A stretch of 64,000 nucleotides of DNA from Cafeteria roenbergensis (Eukaryota; Sar; Bigyra; Bicosoecida; Cafeteriaceae): contig VLTN01000080.1 in the NCBI GenBank assembly GCA_008330645.1, positions 1 to 64,000 on the forward strand. Reading direction: 5' to 3'. A model generated the notes under the pieces. That model was not told the origin of the DNA, made no database searches, and was given only the letters and a program-made list of their open reading frames with translations. The translations under genes and the position numbers were made by a program. Position 1 is the first letter of the stretch. Each line of letters opens with the position of its first letter. Below, in pieces: positions 35,493-46,567 of this stretch.

Positions 35493-37240
35493 CCGTCAGC
35501 CGGTGCCGGTGCCGATGCGGCTGCCGGCGTCGACGTCGATGTCGACGCCGCGGTGGAATCGCCGGCGCCGGCGCCGGCCCTCCGCCCCCTGGTAGAGCCA
35601 CGGGGGCGCTTGGTGGCGGGCGTGTCATCGCTCTTGCCCGCAGCGGCGCCGCCGGCGGCACCGGTCGCGCCCGAACCAGCTGCGCCGGCCGCTGCAGCAG
35701 CATAGCCCTTGGGCTTGGGGCTAGGCTTGGCTCCAGCAGGGGCAGGTGCTGCTGCTGGCACAGCAGTTGCGCTCGCAGCCGTGCCCTCTGCCGCTGCCGC
35801 TGCCGCTGCACGCTGCGCCGCTGCCGCTGCCGCTGCCGCCTGCTGCTGCTGGTGCTGCTGGAACGCCCGTGCGTGGGCGGCCTGCTCCTGCTGCTGGAGC
35901 GACGACCGGAGCGCATCGGCCGCCACCTGCACGTCGGCCAAATGAATCACCGCCTCGAACACGCTGTCGATCCGCGCGCGGGCCTTCCACAATGCCGTTC
36001 GCTCAGCGGCTGCCTCCGAGTCCGCCACAGCCTCGGAGGACTTCGATTCGGAGTCTGCGCTGGCACCAGCTCCCGACCCAGCACCTGCGCCAGCGCCAGC
36101 GGCTGGCATGCTGAGGCGGAGCAGCTGGCGCGGGCGGCGAATGTTTCCGCCGGCGGTCTGGGCGAGGGCGTGGTGCTCAGTCGCGAACGCAAGGCGCTTC
36201 GATGTGATGGCGGCCGACGTCTTGTTGGCGCCGGCGATACGTTCCACCGCCTCGTCGTCTGTCATGGGCATGACTAGTGCCATCATCGGCGGGGGAGGGG
36301 GGCCCTCCGTCGGCATGCCTGCCTGCAGGGCCCTGCGGTGTGCCTGCAGCTGGATGTGGGCGCGCTTGCAGCGCAGGGCCTGGAGATAGAACTGCGCTGA
36401 TGTGCTGAGGACGCCGGAGCGATGGCGCTGCGCCGCCTGGATGACCGCGACTTGGTTGGCGTCCGCCTTGGACATGCGCTTGCCGGCAAGGGCGGTGGGG
36501 GGGTGGGGGACCTGTCCGAAGAGGGCCATGGCGCGGTTGGTGATGTGCTCGGCGGGGCCTGTGCCCGGGACCGACGCTCGGATGGGGGCGTACATCCACA
36601 CGCCGGCGCCCGGCCCGTGAGTGGGGGTCGACTGTCCCACGACGGACACGTGATGGGCATGAATGGAAGCGCCTGGGGCGGGGGCGGCGTCCCAACTGGT
36701 GACATCAGAGGGGGGGGCGGCGGCAGCCGGCGCGGCGGCGTCGGCGGTTTCGCTTGAAGAGGCGCCGCCGTGGGCGGGGGCGGAGTCTGCAGCGGGGGCC
36801 CCAGCGCCCGACGCGGCATCAGCCGATGCGAAACCGAGGGTGAGGCCCGATGGGCCCACGGACCCGCCGGAGGAATCGGCCGGTGGGGCCGCAGTCGGTG
36901 TCACGGGCGGCAGCGCCTCAAATGTGAGCCCCAGGTCCATAGCGCTCGCCGTATCGTCGCTGAAGAGGCCACCGAGGAAGAAGGTGTCGTGCTCGTCCAC
37001 GCCGGAGAAGGCACCGGCTGCGCCAGTCTGGTCGGCGGCTTGTTGGGCCAGGCGGTCCGACACGAACTGCTGCTGAGACTGGGCAGCATCGCGCGCCGAG
37101 GTCCAGGCATCGGGACCGCCCAGGCTGTCGGGCCCGCTCGGCTGGCCGAAGGGGCCGGCAAGCAGGGAGTTGAGGGCGCTCGCGTCGGTGCCGCCCTCGC
37201 TCTCTGCCCCGGCGTTGAGGGCTCCCGCCCAGTCCGGCAT
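34694..37240 (-). CDS. PAT1: PAT1-like mRNA decapping activator
   Basis: A single long frame of 848 residues from the first ATG (37240); an upstream in-frame stop lies near 37320, but an extra spliced 5' exon cannot be ruled out. PAT1 proteins bridge the Lsm1-7 ring, Dcp2 and DDX6 in P bodies. Support: an N-terminal acidic segment with HDTFFLGGLFSDD, a middle block MSKADANQVAVIQAA with following basic residues, and a C-terminal block with MSLPKGKRLLLRALP, matching the SLPKG-K-LL signature of PAT1 proteins, followed by helical LL-rich repeats (SNVLCRLERILSAL). Poly-Gln (about 35455-35490), Ala and Pro/Ser runs fill the middle. The family is divergent and no catalytic residues exist to check, so the call is probable rather than certain. 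Confidence 0.6.
35455..35490 (-). repeat. CTG/CAG trinucleotide repeat coding poly-Gln
   Basis: Uninterrupted CTG on the plus strand, read as CAG codons in the PAT1-like gene (about 11 Gln). Confidence 0.9.
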
Positions 37241-37935
37241 GCTGCCCAGGTCGACATCGCCTCCGAGCCCCAGGCCAGAGTCTGCGCCGCTCAGAGACAG
37301 GGACACACGATCGCGACAGGGAGTGCATCAGCTCGGGCCAATCGCGGGGCCGAGCGGGGGCCCTGCGCGACGCCAGAGCGGGGAGCGCGCCGCGAATGCA
37401 GTTTTCCAGCGAGGGCGGAAGCTCGCCCGCCGCAACGCCGCGGCCGCAGGCCAGGGTTCGTGCCCCGGGCGGGGAGCGGTAGTCAGAGGAGCGCCAAAGA
37501 CACTGCCCGGCCACCGCGCTGCGCGAGCCGCCCCGGGGCGGCACCGGCGGAAGGGCGCAGCTCGCCGCCGAAGGGGCGGCGCCTGCAAACGACGACCAGA
37601 ATTGGCCGATCCGACAGGCCATCGGCGCTCACACCCGCCCAGGGAGTCCGCCGAGCTTCCCGCGGCGTCCTTTCCAAAGTCCGCCATCGCGCGCGCTGGT
37701 CCACGACCCTGCCGCTAGGTCTCGCCGGCCTCGGAGAGCACCAGGAGAGTGGGGCACGGGCGGCCACTGCAGTCACCATCCGCGCCGGCAGCAAGGGGAT
37801 GAGCAGAGCCGCTGTTGGCGAGAAGGCTCGCCTCGCGAGTTTGCCCTCCCCCCAGTCTCGACCGCACTCGGTGTGCCAGTGCGGGGACCGGGCCAGCGAG
37901 AGGACGCGGCTGGGCCTGCGTGCGCTGACTCGCAA
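37241..37935. promoter_or_regulatory. Divergent 5' region of PAT1-like and RPC25 genes
   Basis: About 695 bases between two starts pointing away from each other. No gene supported. Short GC-rich frames here show no family resemblance. Promoter function is inferred from orientation only. Confidence 0.4.
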
Positions 37936-39215
37936 ATGTTCGTCCTCACGGTCATCAAGGATGAAATTCGCATTCACCCGTCCCGCTTCGGGGCGCCGGT
38001 GCTCGACAGCCTCGTGGAGGAAATCGACGACAAGTACATCAACAAGGTGAGGCAGCGGGGGTGATCGTGTGCAAGGTGCGCCCATCGCTGAGGCCAAGAG
38101 CTCTCGGGGGGGCGGCTCGCTTGCAGCCTTGCTCTCCGGACGGCGCCTCCCCAGAGCGCGCCGCAGTCCCCCCCGCGACTGCACCTCCCGCTCCCCACCC
38201 GCCCCGCCTGCCGATCCCCAACTGCTACCCAGCGAGCTCCCCACCATCGTTGGCCCGCAGGTGTTTCCGAGCGTGGGGCTGTGCGTGTCGCTGTGGGACT
38301 TTGTCGAGGTTGGCGAGGCGATCGTCTACCCCGGCGACGGCAACGGCTTCGTCACTGGTGAGGCGTGGAGTGAAAGCTGCTGCTGCTGCTGCTGCCGCAC
38401 GACGCCATGGGCGTATCGCCCAGCGCCCCTCTCGCCTCAGCCAGCGCCAGCGCGAGAGCGTGCCCGGGCTCCCCCTTCCCCGCCCGCCCTCCGCCTGCAG
38501 TGACGTTCCGGATGGTGGTGTTCCGGCCGTTCCTCGGCGAGGTGCTCGAGGGCAGGATCTCGGAGATGACCCAGGACGGGATCAAGTGAGCACTTCAGGC
38601 GCTCGGGGCTGCGAGGGGGCGAGGGCGCCGGGTGTGCCCCTTGCTTGCTGCTGCTGCCGCTGCTGCCGCTGCCGCAGCTCCCGCTGCTACGCACGGCGGC
38701 TGCCGTTTGTCGCTGCCACGGGCGTCGCTCCAGTACACCTCTGGATGGCCCCGTGGCCCTCTCCACTCCGATCGCCTGTCGTCGTGTTTTAAATAGCCTG
38801 CCCCGAATACGGCTATAGTTCTCGCACTGATGCTTCGATCCCTATTTCAAATATTGCAGGGTAAGCCTGGACTTCTTCGGCGATATCATCGTGGACGCCC
38901 AGCTGCTCCCGTCGCCATCCACGTTCAACACCGCTGACAAGCGCTGGGTGTGGCACTTCGAGGAGCGCGAGGAGGACGAGGACGGCAACCCTGGCGAGGT
39001 CACCGGCTCAAGCGACCTGCCCTTCGAGCTCGACGCCACGGTGCGCGTGCGCGTAACCGCGGTGCAGTACTCAGATGCAGCCGGGGCGGCGGAGGCAGCG
39101 CGTCAGCAGCGGGAGGCGGCCCTGGCTACGGAGGGCTCTGCAGACTCGGCCCACGGCGCTGTCGGATCGGCTGCCGCCGCTGCGTCAGCGGCAGCAGCGG
39201 CGGCTGCAGCTGCGG

Positions 39216-39254
<39 letters not shown>

Positions 39255-39559
39255 CTGTCAAGAAGGAGGCCCAGGACGGTGCGAAGGGTGCCTCGAGCGC
39301 AGACGACAAGAGCGATTCCGGCCCGACGCTGGGCCCCAACGGGGGCAAGCTTGCAGGCGGCGAGGCGTTCGAGCAAGCCTCCGCCAAGCTGGCCGCGCCC
39401 GCCGCGGCCATGACCATCTTTGCATCTGCAGCAGAAGAGGGCCTCGGCTTGGCAGCCTGGTGGGAGCAGGAGGGGGAAGAGGATGCGGCTTCCAGCATCG
39501 GCGACGCGCCTGTGGCCGGAACGGGCCCGGCGACTGACGCCGAGCCGATTGTGGCGTGA
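37936..39559 (+). CDS. POLR3H: RNA polymerase III subunit RPC25 (RPC8)
   Basis: Stalk subunit of RNA polymerase III, RPB7 family, paired with RPC17 and needed for initiation. Four exons: 37936-38046, 38261-38357, 38501-38585 and 38860-39559, summing to 330 codons plus stop. The first three donors are GTGAG; acceptors are GCAG. The N-terminal stalk fold starts MFVLTVIKDEIRIHPSRFG. The S1/OB part includes FRMVVFRPFLGEVLEG, VSLDFFGDIIVDAQLLP and VWHFEE. The family C-terminus (EEGLGLAAWW) is present but separated from the OB fold by about 90 residues of Ala and poly-Ser (AGC repeat at about 39221-39255). The usual length is about 205 residues, so the insert accounts for most of the excess. Confidence 0.93.
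39221..39255 (+). repeat. AGC trinucleotide repeat coding poly-Ser
   Basis: About 11 tandem AGC codons within the RPC25 insert. Confidence 0.9.
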
Positions 39560-40032
39560 CTGCCGTCCCTGTGGCGCTGCATGACTTCCGCGGCACGACC
39601 TGCCCCGTGCCACATGCGTAGATCTGCCCGTTGCGTGTGGGTGCAGGCCCAGAGGCGAGCTGGCCAACGAAAGCTAGCTTCTCGCAAGCAGCAAGCAGCA
39701 ACGACGAAACTGCGAAGCGACCGCGGTGCGTCGTGACGGTTGCCGAGCGCTTGTTGATGATGCAAAGGCAGATACACGGACACTATCACACAGACATGCA
39801 ATCGCACTCGGGCAAAAACAGGGTGCTTTGGGGGGGCACAGGCTCAGCTTCTCGGGCTGTCAGCCTGGAGCTCGCGGCCCATTTCGCGGGTGCGACCTTG
39901 CTCAGCCTGGCCTGGCCTGGCCACAGCAAGCTGGGGCAAGGCTGCACCATGCGTAGCCAGGCCAGCCCCGCCGCGCACCGCGGGGGCATGCGAAGCTGTT
40001 TTTTAATGCAGACCAGCACGGCGTCTAGCTGC
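39560..40032. other. Intergenic, shared 3' region of RPC25 and CFAP299
   Basis: About 470 bases between convergent stop codons. A 10-base motif AGCCTGGCCTGG-like repeat occurs near 39905-39925. No gene or RNA recognised. Confidence 0.45.
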
Positions 40033-41145
40033 CTAGCCCTTGCGCCTGGTTGTGTGGTCGTAAAACACAACGTGCAGGTACTCGGTGGTGCGCAGCTCAG
40101 AGCGCTGCGTGTTGTCGCCCGGCGAGGCCTCGGGGTTGACGTTGATGACCTTGCGATCGCGCTTGTTCTTGAACAAGAGCCCGGCGCCGTTGTCAGCGAT
40201 CACCTGAAAGTTCGGGCTTGAGGCGCTCGTGGACGTTTGTGTGTCCCAGTTGAAGAAGGCGAGGTCCGTGGGGCGCGGCATGAACCGGCGCCTGCAGCTG
40301 AAATAGGCTTCAAAGCTCTCCGTCTTGAGCCTGTGCGCCAGATCAATGTACCCGCTTACCTCGTGGCCCTTGGAGTTGAAGTCCCTCACGAAGATGATGG
40401 TCGTCAGCTTGCCGTTTCGCACGAGCTCCTCGCGCGTCGCGAGGGCCTGTAGGAAGGGCTTGTCGGAGAGGTTTTTGCCCATCGACGCGAGCGGCGGGGG
40501 CGCGCTTTCCTTGTGCAAGTGCTTCTCCCGCTCCGCCTTCTTGCGGGCCTCGAACTCCTCGCGCTTGAGGATGTCGCCGTCTCCGCGGTACCCGAGCTCA
40601 ACCAGGTTGCGGGCAAGCTCTTCGTCCTGCGCGGCACTCGACCAGAGCGGTGGGCGACCATGTTTTGGGGGAGAGCTGGGAGTCGCGCGATTCCGCGCCG
40701 CGGTCCCGCGCCATGGTGCTGGGCGCACAGCACCGAAGCGTGCCGCCCGGACTGGGGCCGCAGCGCTGAATAGAGCAGTCATGGTGTGCGCTGTTGGCAA
40801 TGGCCTGCCCACGGGGGAGGCCCTTGGTGGGACGCGGGGCTGGCGGCGGATGCAGGCGCAAAACGGCTTCCGGCACGCAAGCCTGCCAAGCTCCAAGTCG
40901 GACCGCCCCGTGGCTGGAACGCCCGCGGAATAGTGCTGAAACCATGTCAACTGGACCCGGAGGTCAGTCGTTCACGAGCCAGGGGCATTGTGGGCGAGGC
41001 AGCGGGCCCGGAACGACAATTTTCTCACCTCCAGGTAATACAAGTCCTCCTCAGTGACTTGGTCGTCGAGGTAGTCGTCATACGTTGCATAGGAATGCGG
41101 CTTCTTCTCCTCCTCGTATTCCTCGGCCGCAGCTGCTGCAGCCAT
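40033..41145 (-). CDS. CFAP299: Cilia- and flagella-associated protein 299
   Basis: Two exons, 41029-41145 and 40033-40626, joined by a 402-base intron with a GTGAG donor and GCAG acceptor; 236 residues, the usual family size. Exon 1 gives SYATYDDYLDDQVTEEDLYY. Exon 2 gives DEELARNLVELGYRG and LKREEFEARKKAEREK. The middle follows with IIFVRDFNSKGHEVSGYIDL, and the C-terminus with FNWDTQTSTSASSPNFQVI and LRTTEYLHVVFYDHTTRRK. These blocks run in the order known for the DUF4464/CFAP299 family. The biochemical role is not established; the family follows the presence of motile cilia and is tied to spermatogenesis in animals. It is the best evidence here that the organism builds flagella. Confidence 0.92.
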
Positions 41146-41836
41146 GGCTGCGTGTGCCACTCGCAAGGCGCCTCGAAGCCCGATTTGTGGGCGTTGCGAC
41201 CGTTCGGCAGAGCATGCGCCGGCGGCCACAAGCCAATTGCCGTTCTCAACCGAGCTACGCGTGCGCACGGCCGCGTGCAAAGGAGCTGCTCCTCACAGTG
41301 TACTTGCGCCTGCTTCTTCTTTTGCGTTGTGCGCGGCACTCGGTGCCCTGGATTCGAGCGTTCAAGGGGCGGTTGCTGCAGCTGAGGCGGCTGAGGTGGC
41401 AGCGGAGGTGGTGGGTGTGGGTGGTGGCGGCGGCAGCGGCGGCGGGTGGGCCGGATGTCGGAAACGTTGAAACAGTGGGTGGAGCTCGGCCACCGGCCCG
41501 GCGGCCTCATAGCAAGCCGCCAAGGCCGGGCCAAGCCGCGCCACGCAGAGCCACACTACAATCAGCAGGGCAAACATGCAACACGACGACGCGGCGCGTC
41601 TCCAGCAGCGTGAACAGGGGCTTTTGGAGGAACAGCAGCAGCCATGCAAAGGCGAGCCCTCGGCCTTCCGAACCACGATCATCCATCGTGCGGAGGAGGG
41701 GGCCTTGCAAGTGGCAGCGCAGCGCACGCAGGGCTGGGTCCAGAAACGGGGCAGGGCCCACGTCGCTGGATGGAGGAGGAGGAGGCAGGGTCCTCTCGAT
41801 CTTAACCGGACCGCCATGCACAGTCCAGACGCAAGT
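41146..41836. other. Intergenic, CFAP299 upstream region
   Basis: About 690 bases upstream of CFAP299 and downstream of the VWA gene, both on the minus strand. A GGTGGGTGTGGG-type purine-rich stretch lies at about 41395-41450. Open frames are short and resemble no known protein. Confidence 0.4.
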
Positions 41837-44493
41837 CTAAAACTCCATCGAAATTTGCTCGTAAATGTCGCCAATGTCCGACTCCGAGGCCGTGAAGTGC
41901 TTCCCGTTGGTTTGCGTAGCGATGCGGCGCAGAATGGTGGCGGAGCTTCCGGTGTTTTGCCCGAACGCAACGGTAAATATGTGGAGCTGCTCCGTAGCAG
42001 AGCCGTCGGGAAGACGGCTCCACATCTCCGCCTCGCCGCCGATGTTGTCCTGCCCGTCGGTCATGACGACCACAATGTACGAAAAGCTGTCCCCGGACCC
42101 CTCATCCACGGCGCGTAGGTCGTTGATGTCGTCGAGGGCCTGGGTGATGCTGCCGAAGAGGCGAGTGCTGCCAATGGGCTGGATGGCTCGCACGGCAGCC
42201 TGCAGCGCCGGACGAACCTCATGGAGGGTCCCCTGGGGGGCCAGCGCCTTGGTGGTCGACGCAAAGGTGAGAATGCGGATAAAGTCGTGGTCGGCCATGG
42301 TGTCCAGGAAGGCGACGAGGGCGTCCTTGGCTGCCGCCATGGGGCGGCCTGCCATGCTGCCCGACGTGTCGAACACGCACACCACGCGAGCGGGCTTCTT
42401 CTCAGCCTTCCACGTGCTCAGCAAGACGCTAACGATGTCGTTGGAGGGCAGCGGGAGGACAGGCGCCGTCTCTGGGCTCAGGTCGGGCATCAGCCCGTTT
42501 TCCGGGGAGAACACCTCCTCGTCCGCCGGGAGCACCCCCTGCATGGTGAGGTAGGGCCGCGTGCCGTGCCGGAAGCCCAGCATCTGCGCCTCGGGGGTCA
42601 GCATAAAGTCCACAAACACGCGCGAGGCCTCCAGCAGGCGGGGAGATGTCCACTCGACCAGGTCGAGCGGGCACAAGGGGTGCTCCACCCAGAAGGTCCC
42701 CTCCGCAGGCGCCACGAACACGAGCGGCTCTTCCAGGGTGTTGGTGCCCAGCGGGCCGTGCTCTCTGTTCCAGCGGAACACGTTGGACTCGTGCGTCGCC
42801 ACACTGCAGCAATCAACGACAGCGGCCAGGCAAGCCAGCAGGCGGGCAGGGGGTCTGGTGACGGTGCGCGCCCTCCCCACAGCCGAGCGGCAGAGACGGC
42901 AGCAACGGGCAAGCTACCACGCGACCAGCCCGCACCCCTGCTTGCAAGCACGCCATCCCGACAAGCGTTTGTGCGCCTCCAAGCCCCAAGAGTTGCGACT
43001 CACGTGTGAAGGTAGCTCGGCCCACGCTCCCGCATCTTTTCCAGCAGAGACGTGTCCAAGGGCCCCATGTGGCTGACGGCCTTTGCAATCTCATGCAGGG
43101 CAGTCCTGGTGGCCGGGCTGGTGATCGCCGCCGCGGAAAGCTGCTCGCCGGAGGTGGTGTTCGTGATGGTGTGAACCATTCCGGTCACCGCCAGCCGGCC
43201 CGACGTAGAGTGGAAAGGGAAGCCGTGGCCCATGTGGAACTTACCCCACTGGCCGTACTGCGGCCCCAAGGACGCCCATCCGACGGGGGATTGCGCCAGC
43301 GCGGCAAGCGTCTTGAATTGAATGGTCGAGTTCGGCCACCCAAGCGCCTCAGCCATGGAGCGCCACATGGCGAAGCCCACGGGCACTCCAGCGCTGCTCT
43401 TGCAATTTGTGGCCGGGCTGCTGACGACTGGCGAGAGGAGGTTCTGCTGCTCGACAGACTGAATCGTCGCCGGGCCGAAAATGTGCGGCATCAAGGTCGG
43501 GTCAAAGATCGACCCTCCATACGACGCAGTGACCTCTGCAGGGGTGGGAGGTGGGAGGTGGGAGGCGGGGGGGGGGGAGCGGGGAAGGGGGTCGCGAACG
43601 CAAGAATTCGCAGCGGAACTGCGGGGCGAGGCAAGGGTGATTGCAGGGCGGGGCTGCACCCCTGCGCTGCCAAACCTCAACCAGCGACGCAGCAGTGCAA
43701 GTTGCAGCTTGGCGCAGCCGCCGTCGGTGGAGGCTGGCCGCGTGGCAGCACGGGATTCGGCTCACCTATGCGGCGGCCCTCGCTAGTGTGGAAGGCCTTT
43801 GCGTTGAAGAGCGCGATGGCATCGGTGAGCCAGCGCTGCTTGGAGTTGGAGCTCTGGACGACGACAGTCACGGGCGCTGACATGGACACGAGGACGCCCG
43901 CAACAATTCCCGCGATCACAATAGCGCCGCAGAGGCCAAGCATGCAATAAGGCTGCGATCGGAGCAGGGCGCGGCGGGACTGGGTCACGGGGGACGTGGC
44001 GAAGGCTGCTGCCGGCGTTGTCGCGTTGCCAGAAAAGCACTTGCACGACGTGGCTTGCGGCAAGGCGGCCCGCGCTCACCAGGGGGCACCGCGAGGCCGG
44101 CTCGGCCGGCTTGGGCGTGTCCTCATCCGTTTGCTTGCTGCCGTGGGTCGATGCCGCGCTGGACGCCCTCGCCGGACGCCCCACGGAGGAAGGCGTTGGC
44201 GACGAGGCAGCTGCCTTGAGAGTTTCGTTCGGCTCCTCCTCCCCCGCCTGGGCCACCTGTGGGGCGCCGCTGCTGTAGGCGGGAGGAATGTACGGGTAGC
44301 CCCGAATCACGGGGTTTATTGGCACGATGAAGCCCGCGATGGGCGGCCCCGGGGGCATGGCGCTGGGAGTCCTCGCAGCGAGTTCGATTTGGCCGCCCCT
44401 GGAGGCAACCTTGGCGGCGGCACTTGGGGGGTCGGCGCCATTCCCCTCGCGAGCCGAGGGGGCTGGCCGGGCCAGACCCGCGGTCACCTCCAT
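41837..44493 (-). CDS. Membrane-anchored solute-binding/VWA-domain protein
   Basis: Four exons: 44080-44493, 43766-44039, 43004-43535 and 41837-42803, giving 728 residues. All three introns have GTGAG donors; the first would be only 40 bases with an AAG acceptor and is tentative. The Pro/Ser-rich N-terminus precedes one membrane helix (about 169-191, LGLCGAIVIAGIVAGVLV). Next is a periplasmic-binding-protein-like domain (about 195-500): WLTDAIALFNAKAF, SYGGSIFDPTLMPHI, VFVDFMLTPEAQMLGFRHG. The C-terminal VWA domain (about 545-725) has an intact MIDAS start DTSGSMAG and MTDGQDN. This pairing is known in bacterial membrane proteins. Single-pass type II topology would place the binding and VWA domains outside the cytosol. 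Ligand unknown. It is divergent from the YjjX-type gene. Confidence 0.82.
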
Positions 44494-44873
44494 CGAGACA
44501 ACGCGCTCAGCCTCTGGGCAGCGGCGTGCCGCCGCTGGCGTGTCTGCCTATGCTTGCCGTGTCCAATCTCGGCTGGCAGAGCGCCGAGAGCGCATCGTCG
44601 GCAACGGTGCGCAGGCTCCCCAGGCGCAGCTGCCCGCGGAGCAACGGCTGGCTCTCGGCACTGCGCTCGTGGGGGCCCCGCCAGCTGTGGCTTGGCACCA
44701 CCCCTCATGCCAGCGGTGCGCCATGCCGGCTGCAGCGTCCGCTTTTGGAGACCAGCGGCGCAAGCGACTCCTGAATTGCAGTGACCCCGGCTCTCCAACT
44801 AGCCACAATCGTCACCGCGCTCGTGCCGCTGCAACCCCCGCGCTCTGCCGGCTGCACAGGCCGCTCTCCGAGC
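44494..44873. promoter_or_regulatory. Divergent 5' region of the VWA and NTPase genes
   Basis: About 380 bases between outward-pointing starts. No element recognised; promoter role inferred from orientation. Confidence 0.4.
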
Positions 44874-46029
44874 ATGGCAGCCAGCCTCCCCCCCCTGGTC
44901 ATCGTTGCAGGGTCCAAGAACCCGGTCAAGGTGGATGCCGTCCGGCAAGCTTTCGCGCTCGGCTTCCCGGGCCGCGAAATTGTGGTGACGGGAGTGGCCG
45001 CCGAGTCGGGAGTGCCCGACCAGCCCATGGGCGACTCCGAGACGCGCCTGGGAGCGTACAACCGCGCCAAGCGCGCGTCCGAGCTGGCCGCGACGGCAGG
45101 GTCCGAGCCCCACTTTGCCGTGGGCCTGGAGGGCGGAGTGCTGGACGAGGAGTGGGCGGAGCCGGGCGCCGCCTCAAAATCCAAGCGCCTGTCCTGCATG
45201 GCCTGGATGGCGATTCTCCACACCGCGTCGGGAACATGGGGTGAGTGCTCCGCTTTGGGCGCTGCGCTGCCCGGGCCGCGTCACGAATGCTCGCGCAGCG
45301 CGGAGACGGCAGCAATCACAGTCGCCGCTCGCGGCGCCTGCGCATGGGCCAGCCAGACTGGGCTGAAGGCTGCGGCAAGCGCACACACTGGCGCGCGCTT
45401 TCTTCGCAGGTGCCGCCCGGACTGGGTGCTTTGCGCTGCCGGAAGCCGTGGCGGACCTCGTTCGCAGCGGGGTGGAGCTCGGAATTGCAGACGACAGAGT
45501 GTTCGGCCGGAGCAACTCGAAGCACGGCTCGGGGTGAGGGGCCGGCGAATTCCGGGTGCCTGTGGCTGGTGGAGCCAAGGGGGCGCGGGTGGGGAGGGCT
45601 GCGGGTTTGGGGGGCGGAGCTGGCTGGGCGAAGTGCCCGCGCAAGACAGGCGCGGCTTGGAGTGGCAGCCGCTGCGCCGTGACTCCCAGTCGCGCGGAGC
45701 CGAGTTGCAGTCAAACCAACGCTCAGGGTATGGTGCGCTCTGGCTGGTGCTCCATTCTCAGTGCTTCCTGTGGTGCTTCAAGCCACTTCAACTCGCGTGT
45801 GTCATTGCTGCTCCGACGAGCGCCTCGCAGCGCGGTGGGACTGCTGACCAGAGGCCTCATCGACCGCACGCAGTACTATGTGCACGCGCTCTCGCTTGCC
45901 ATGTGCCCGTTTTTGCACCCCGTCCACTACGGCTGCCCGGGTGCATCTGAGGACGGGCGGCTGGACGGCGAAGCGGCCATGGGGGTGGGCGAAACTGCCG
46001 CGACCGGCGACGGCGCGGCTGCCGAGTAA
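44874..46029 (+). CDS. Inosine/xanthosine triphosphatase (YjjX/DUF84 family)
   Basis: House-cleaning NTPase that hydrolyses ITP/XTP-like non-canonical nucleotides. Three exons: 44874-45240, 45410-45533 and 45831-46029 (229 residues), with GTGAG donors and GCAG acceptors. Family motifs in order: IVAGSKNPVKVDAVRQAF (nucleotide-binding start), GVPDQPMGDSETRLGAYNRA, FAVGLEGG, the ADDRVFGRSNSKHGSG loop, then GAVGLLTRGLIDRTQYYVHAL. The frame is restored at both junctions. The protein is about 50 residues longer than bacterial YjjX, mostly because of a Gly/Ala-rich C-terminal tail with no predicted fold. It is distinct from the HAM1/ITPA family. It is convergent with the UBX gene. Confidence 0.9.
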
Positions 46030-46298
46030 GCCCACGGCATTTGCCAGATCCCGCCAGCGGTTCCCGGTCAAGCCCGAACAGCTCGTTTTTCTATGCGTGC
46101 CGAGCCTTTGCTGGCGCTGGATTTATGGGTGAAATCGCCGCAGCGCCGGCTCCGGCAGGTGCCTGGCCAGTCTGGCGGTTTGTCAGCCGCTGGCCACAAG
46201 GCGCTTCCCTCGGCTTGGCAGCGGAGCAGGCCATGCGTGCCCCCCAAACGGCTCACGCGCTCGCACCGGAACGCGCCCGACCAAACACACGTCCCAGA

Positions 46299-46451
46299 CG
46301 AGCGGCACTGCGCTGCAAGGCAGCGCTGCCAACGAGCGGCACAGCGCTGCCAATGAGCGGCACAGCGCTGCCAATGAGCGGCACAGCGCTGCCAACGAGC
46401 GGCACTGCGCTGTCAATGAGCGGCACAGCGCTGCCAACGAGCGGCCCTGCG
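46299..46451. repeat. 21-bp minisatellite, about seven copies
   Basis: Unit GAGCGGCACAGCGCTGCCAA plus one base, with A/C changes (AATGAG or AACGAG) and a few substitutions. It lies between the convergent stops of the NTPase and UBX genes. Read through, it would give a hydrophobic seven-residue repeat, but no gene uses it. Confidence 0.9.
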
Positions 46452-46567
46452 CTCTCTCCAGTCCCCAACGAAGACTCTGCCGAGTGCGCGGCAGGGCACG
46501 GGTATCATCCCCGCGCCGCTACTGTTCCGAGTGTGGCTGTTTTCCCTCGCAATACCCCGCGCTGCGG

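Noticed and set aside
41507-41821. 104-codon hydrophobic frame between CFAP299 and the VWA gene
   Set aside because: No start context, splice evidence or similarity; it could be chance.
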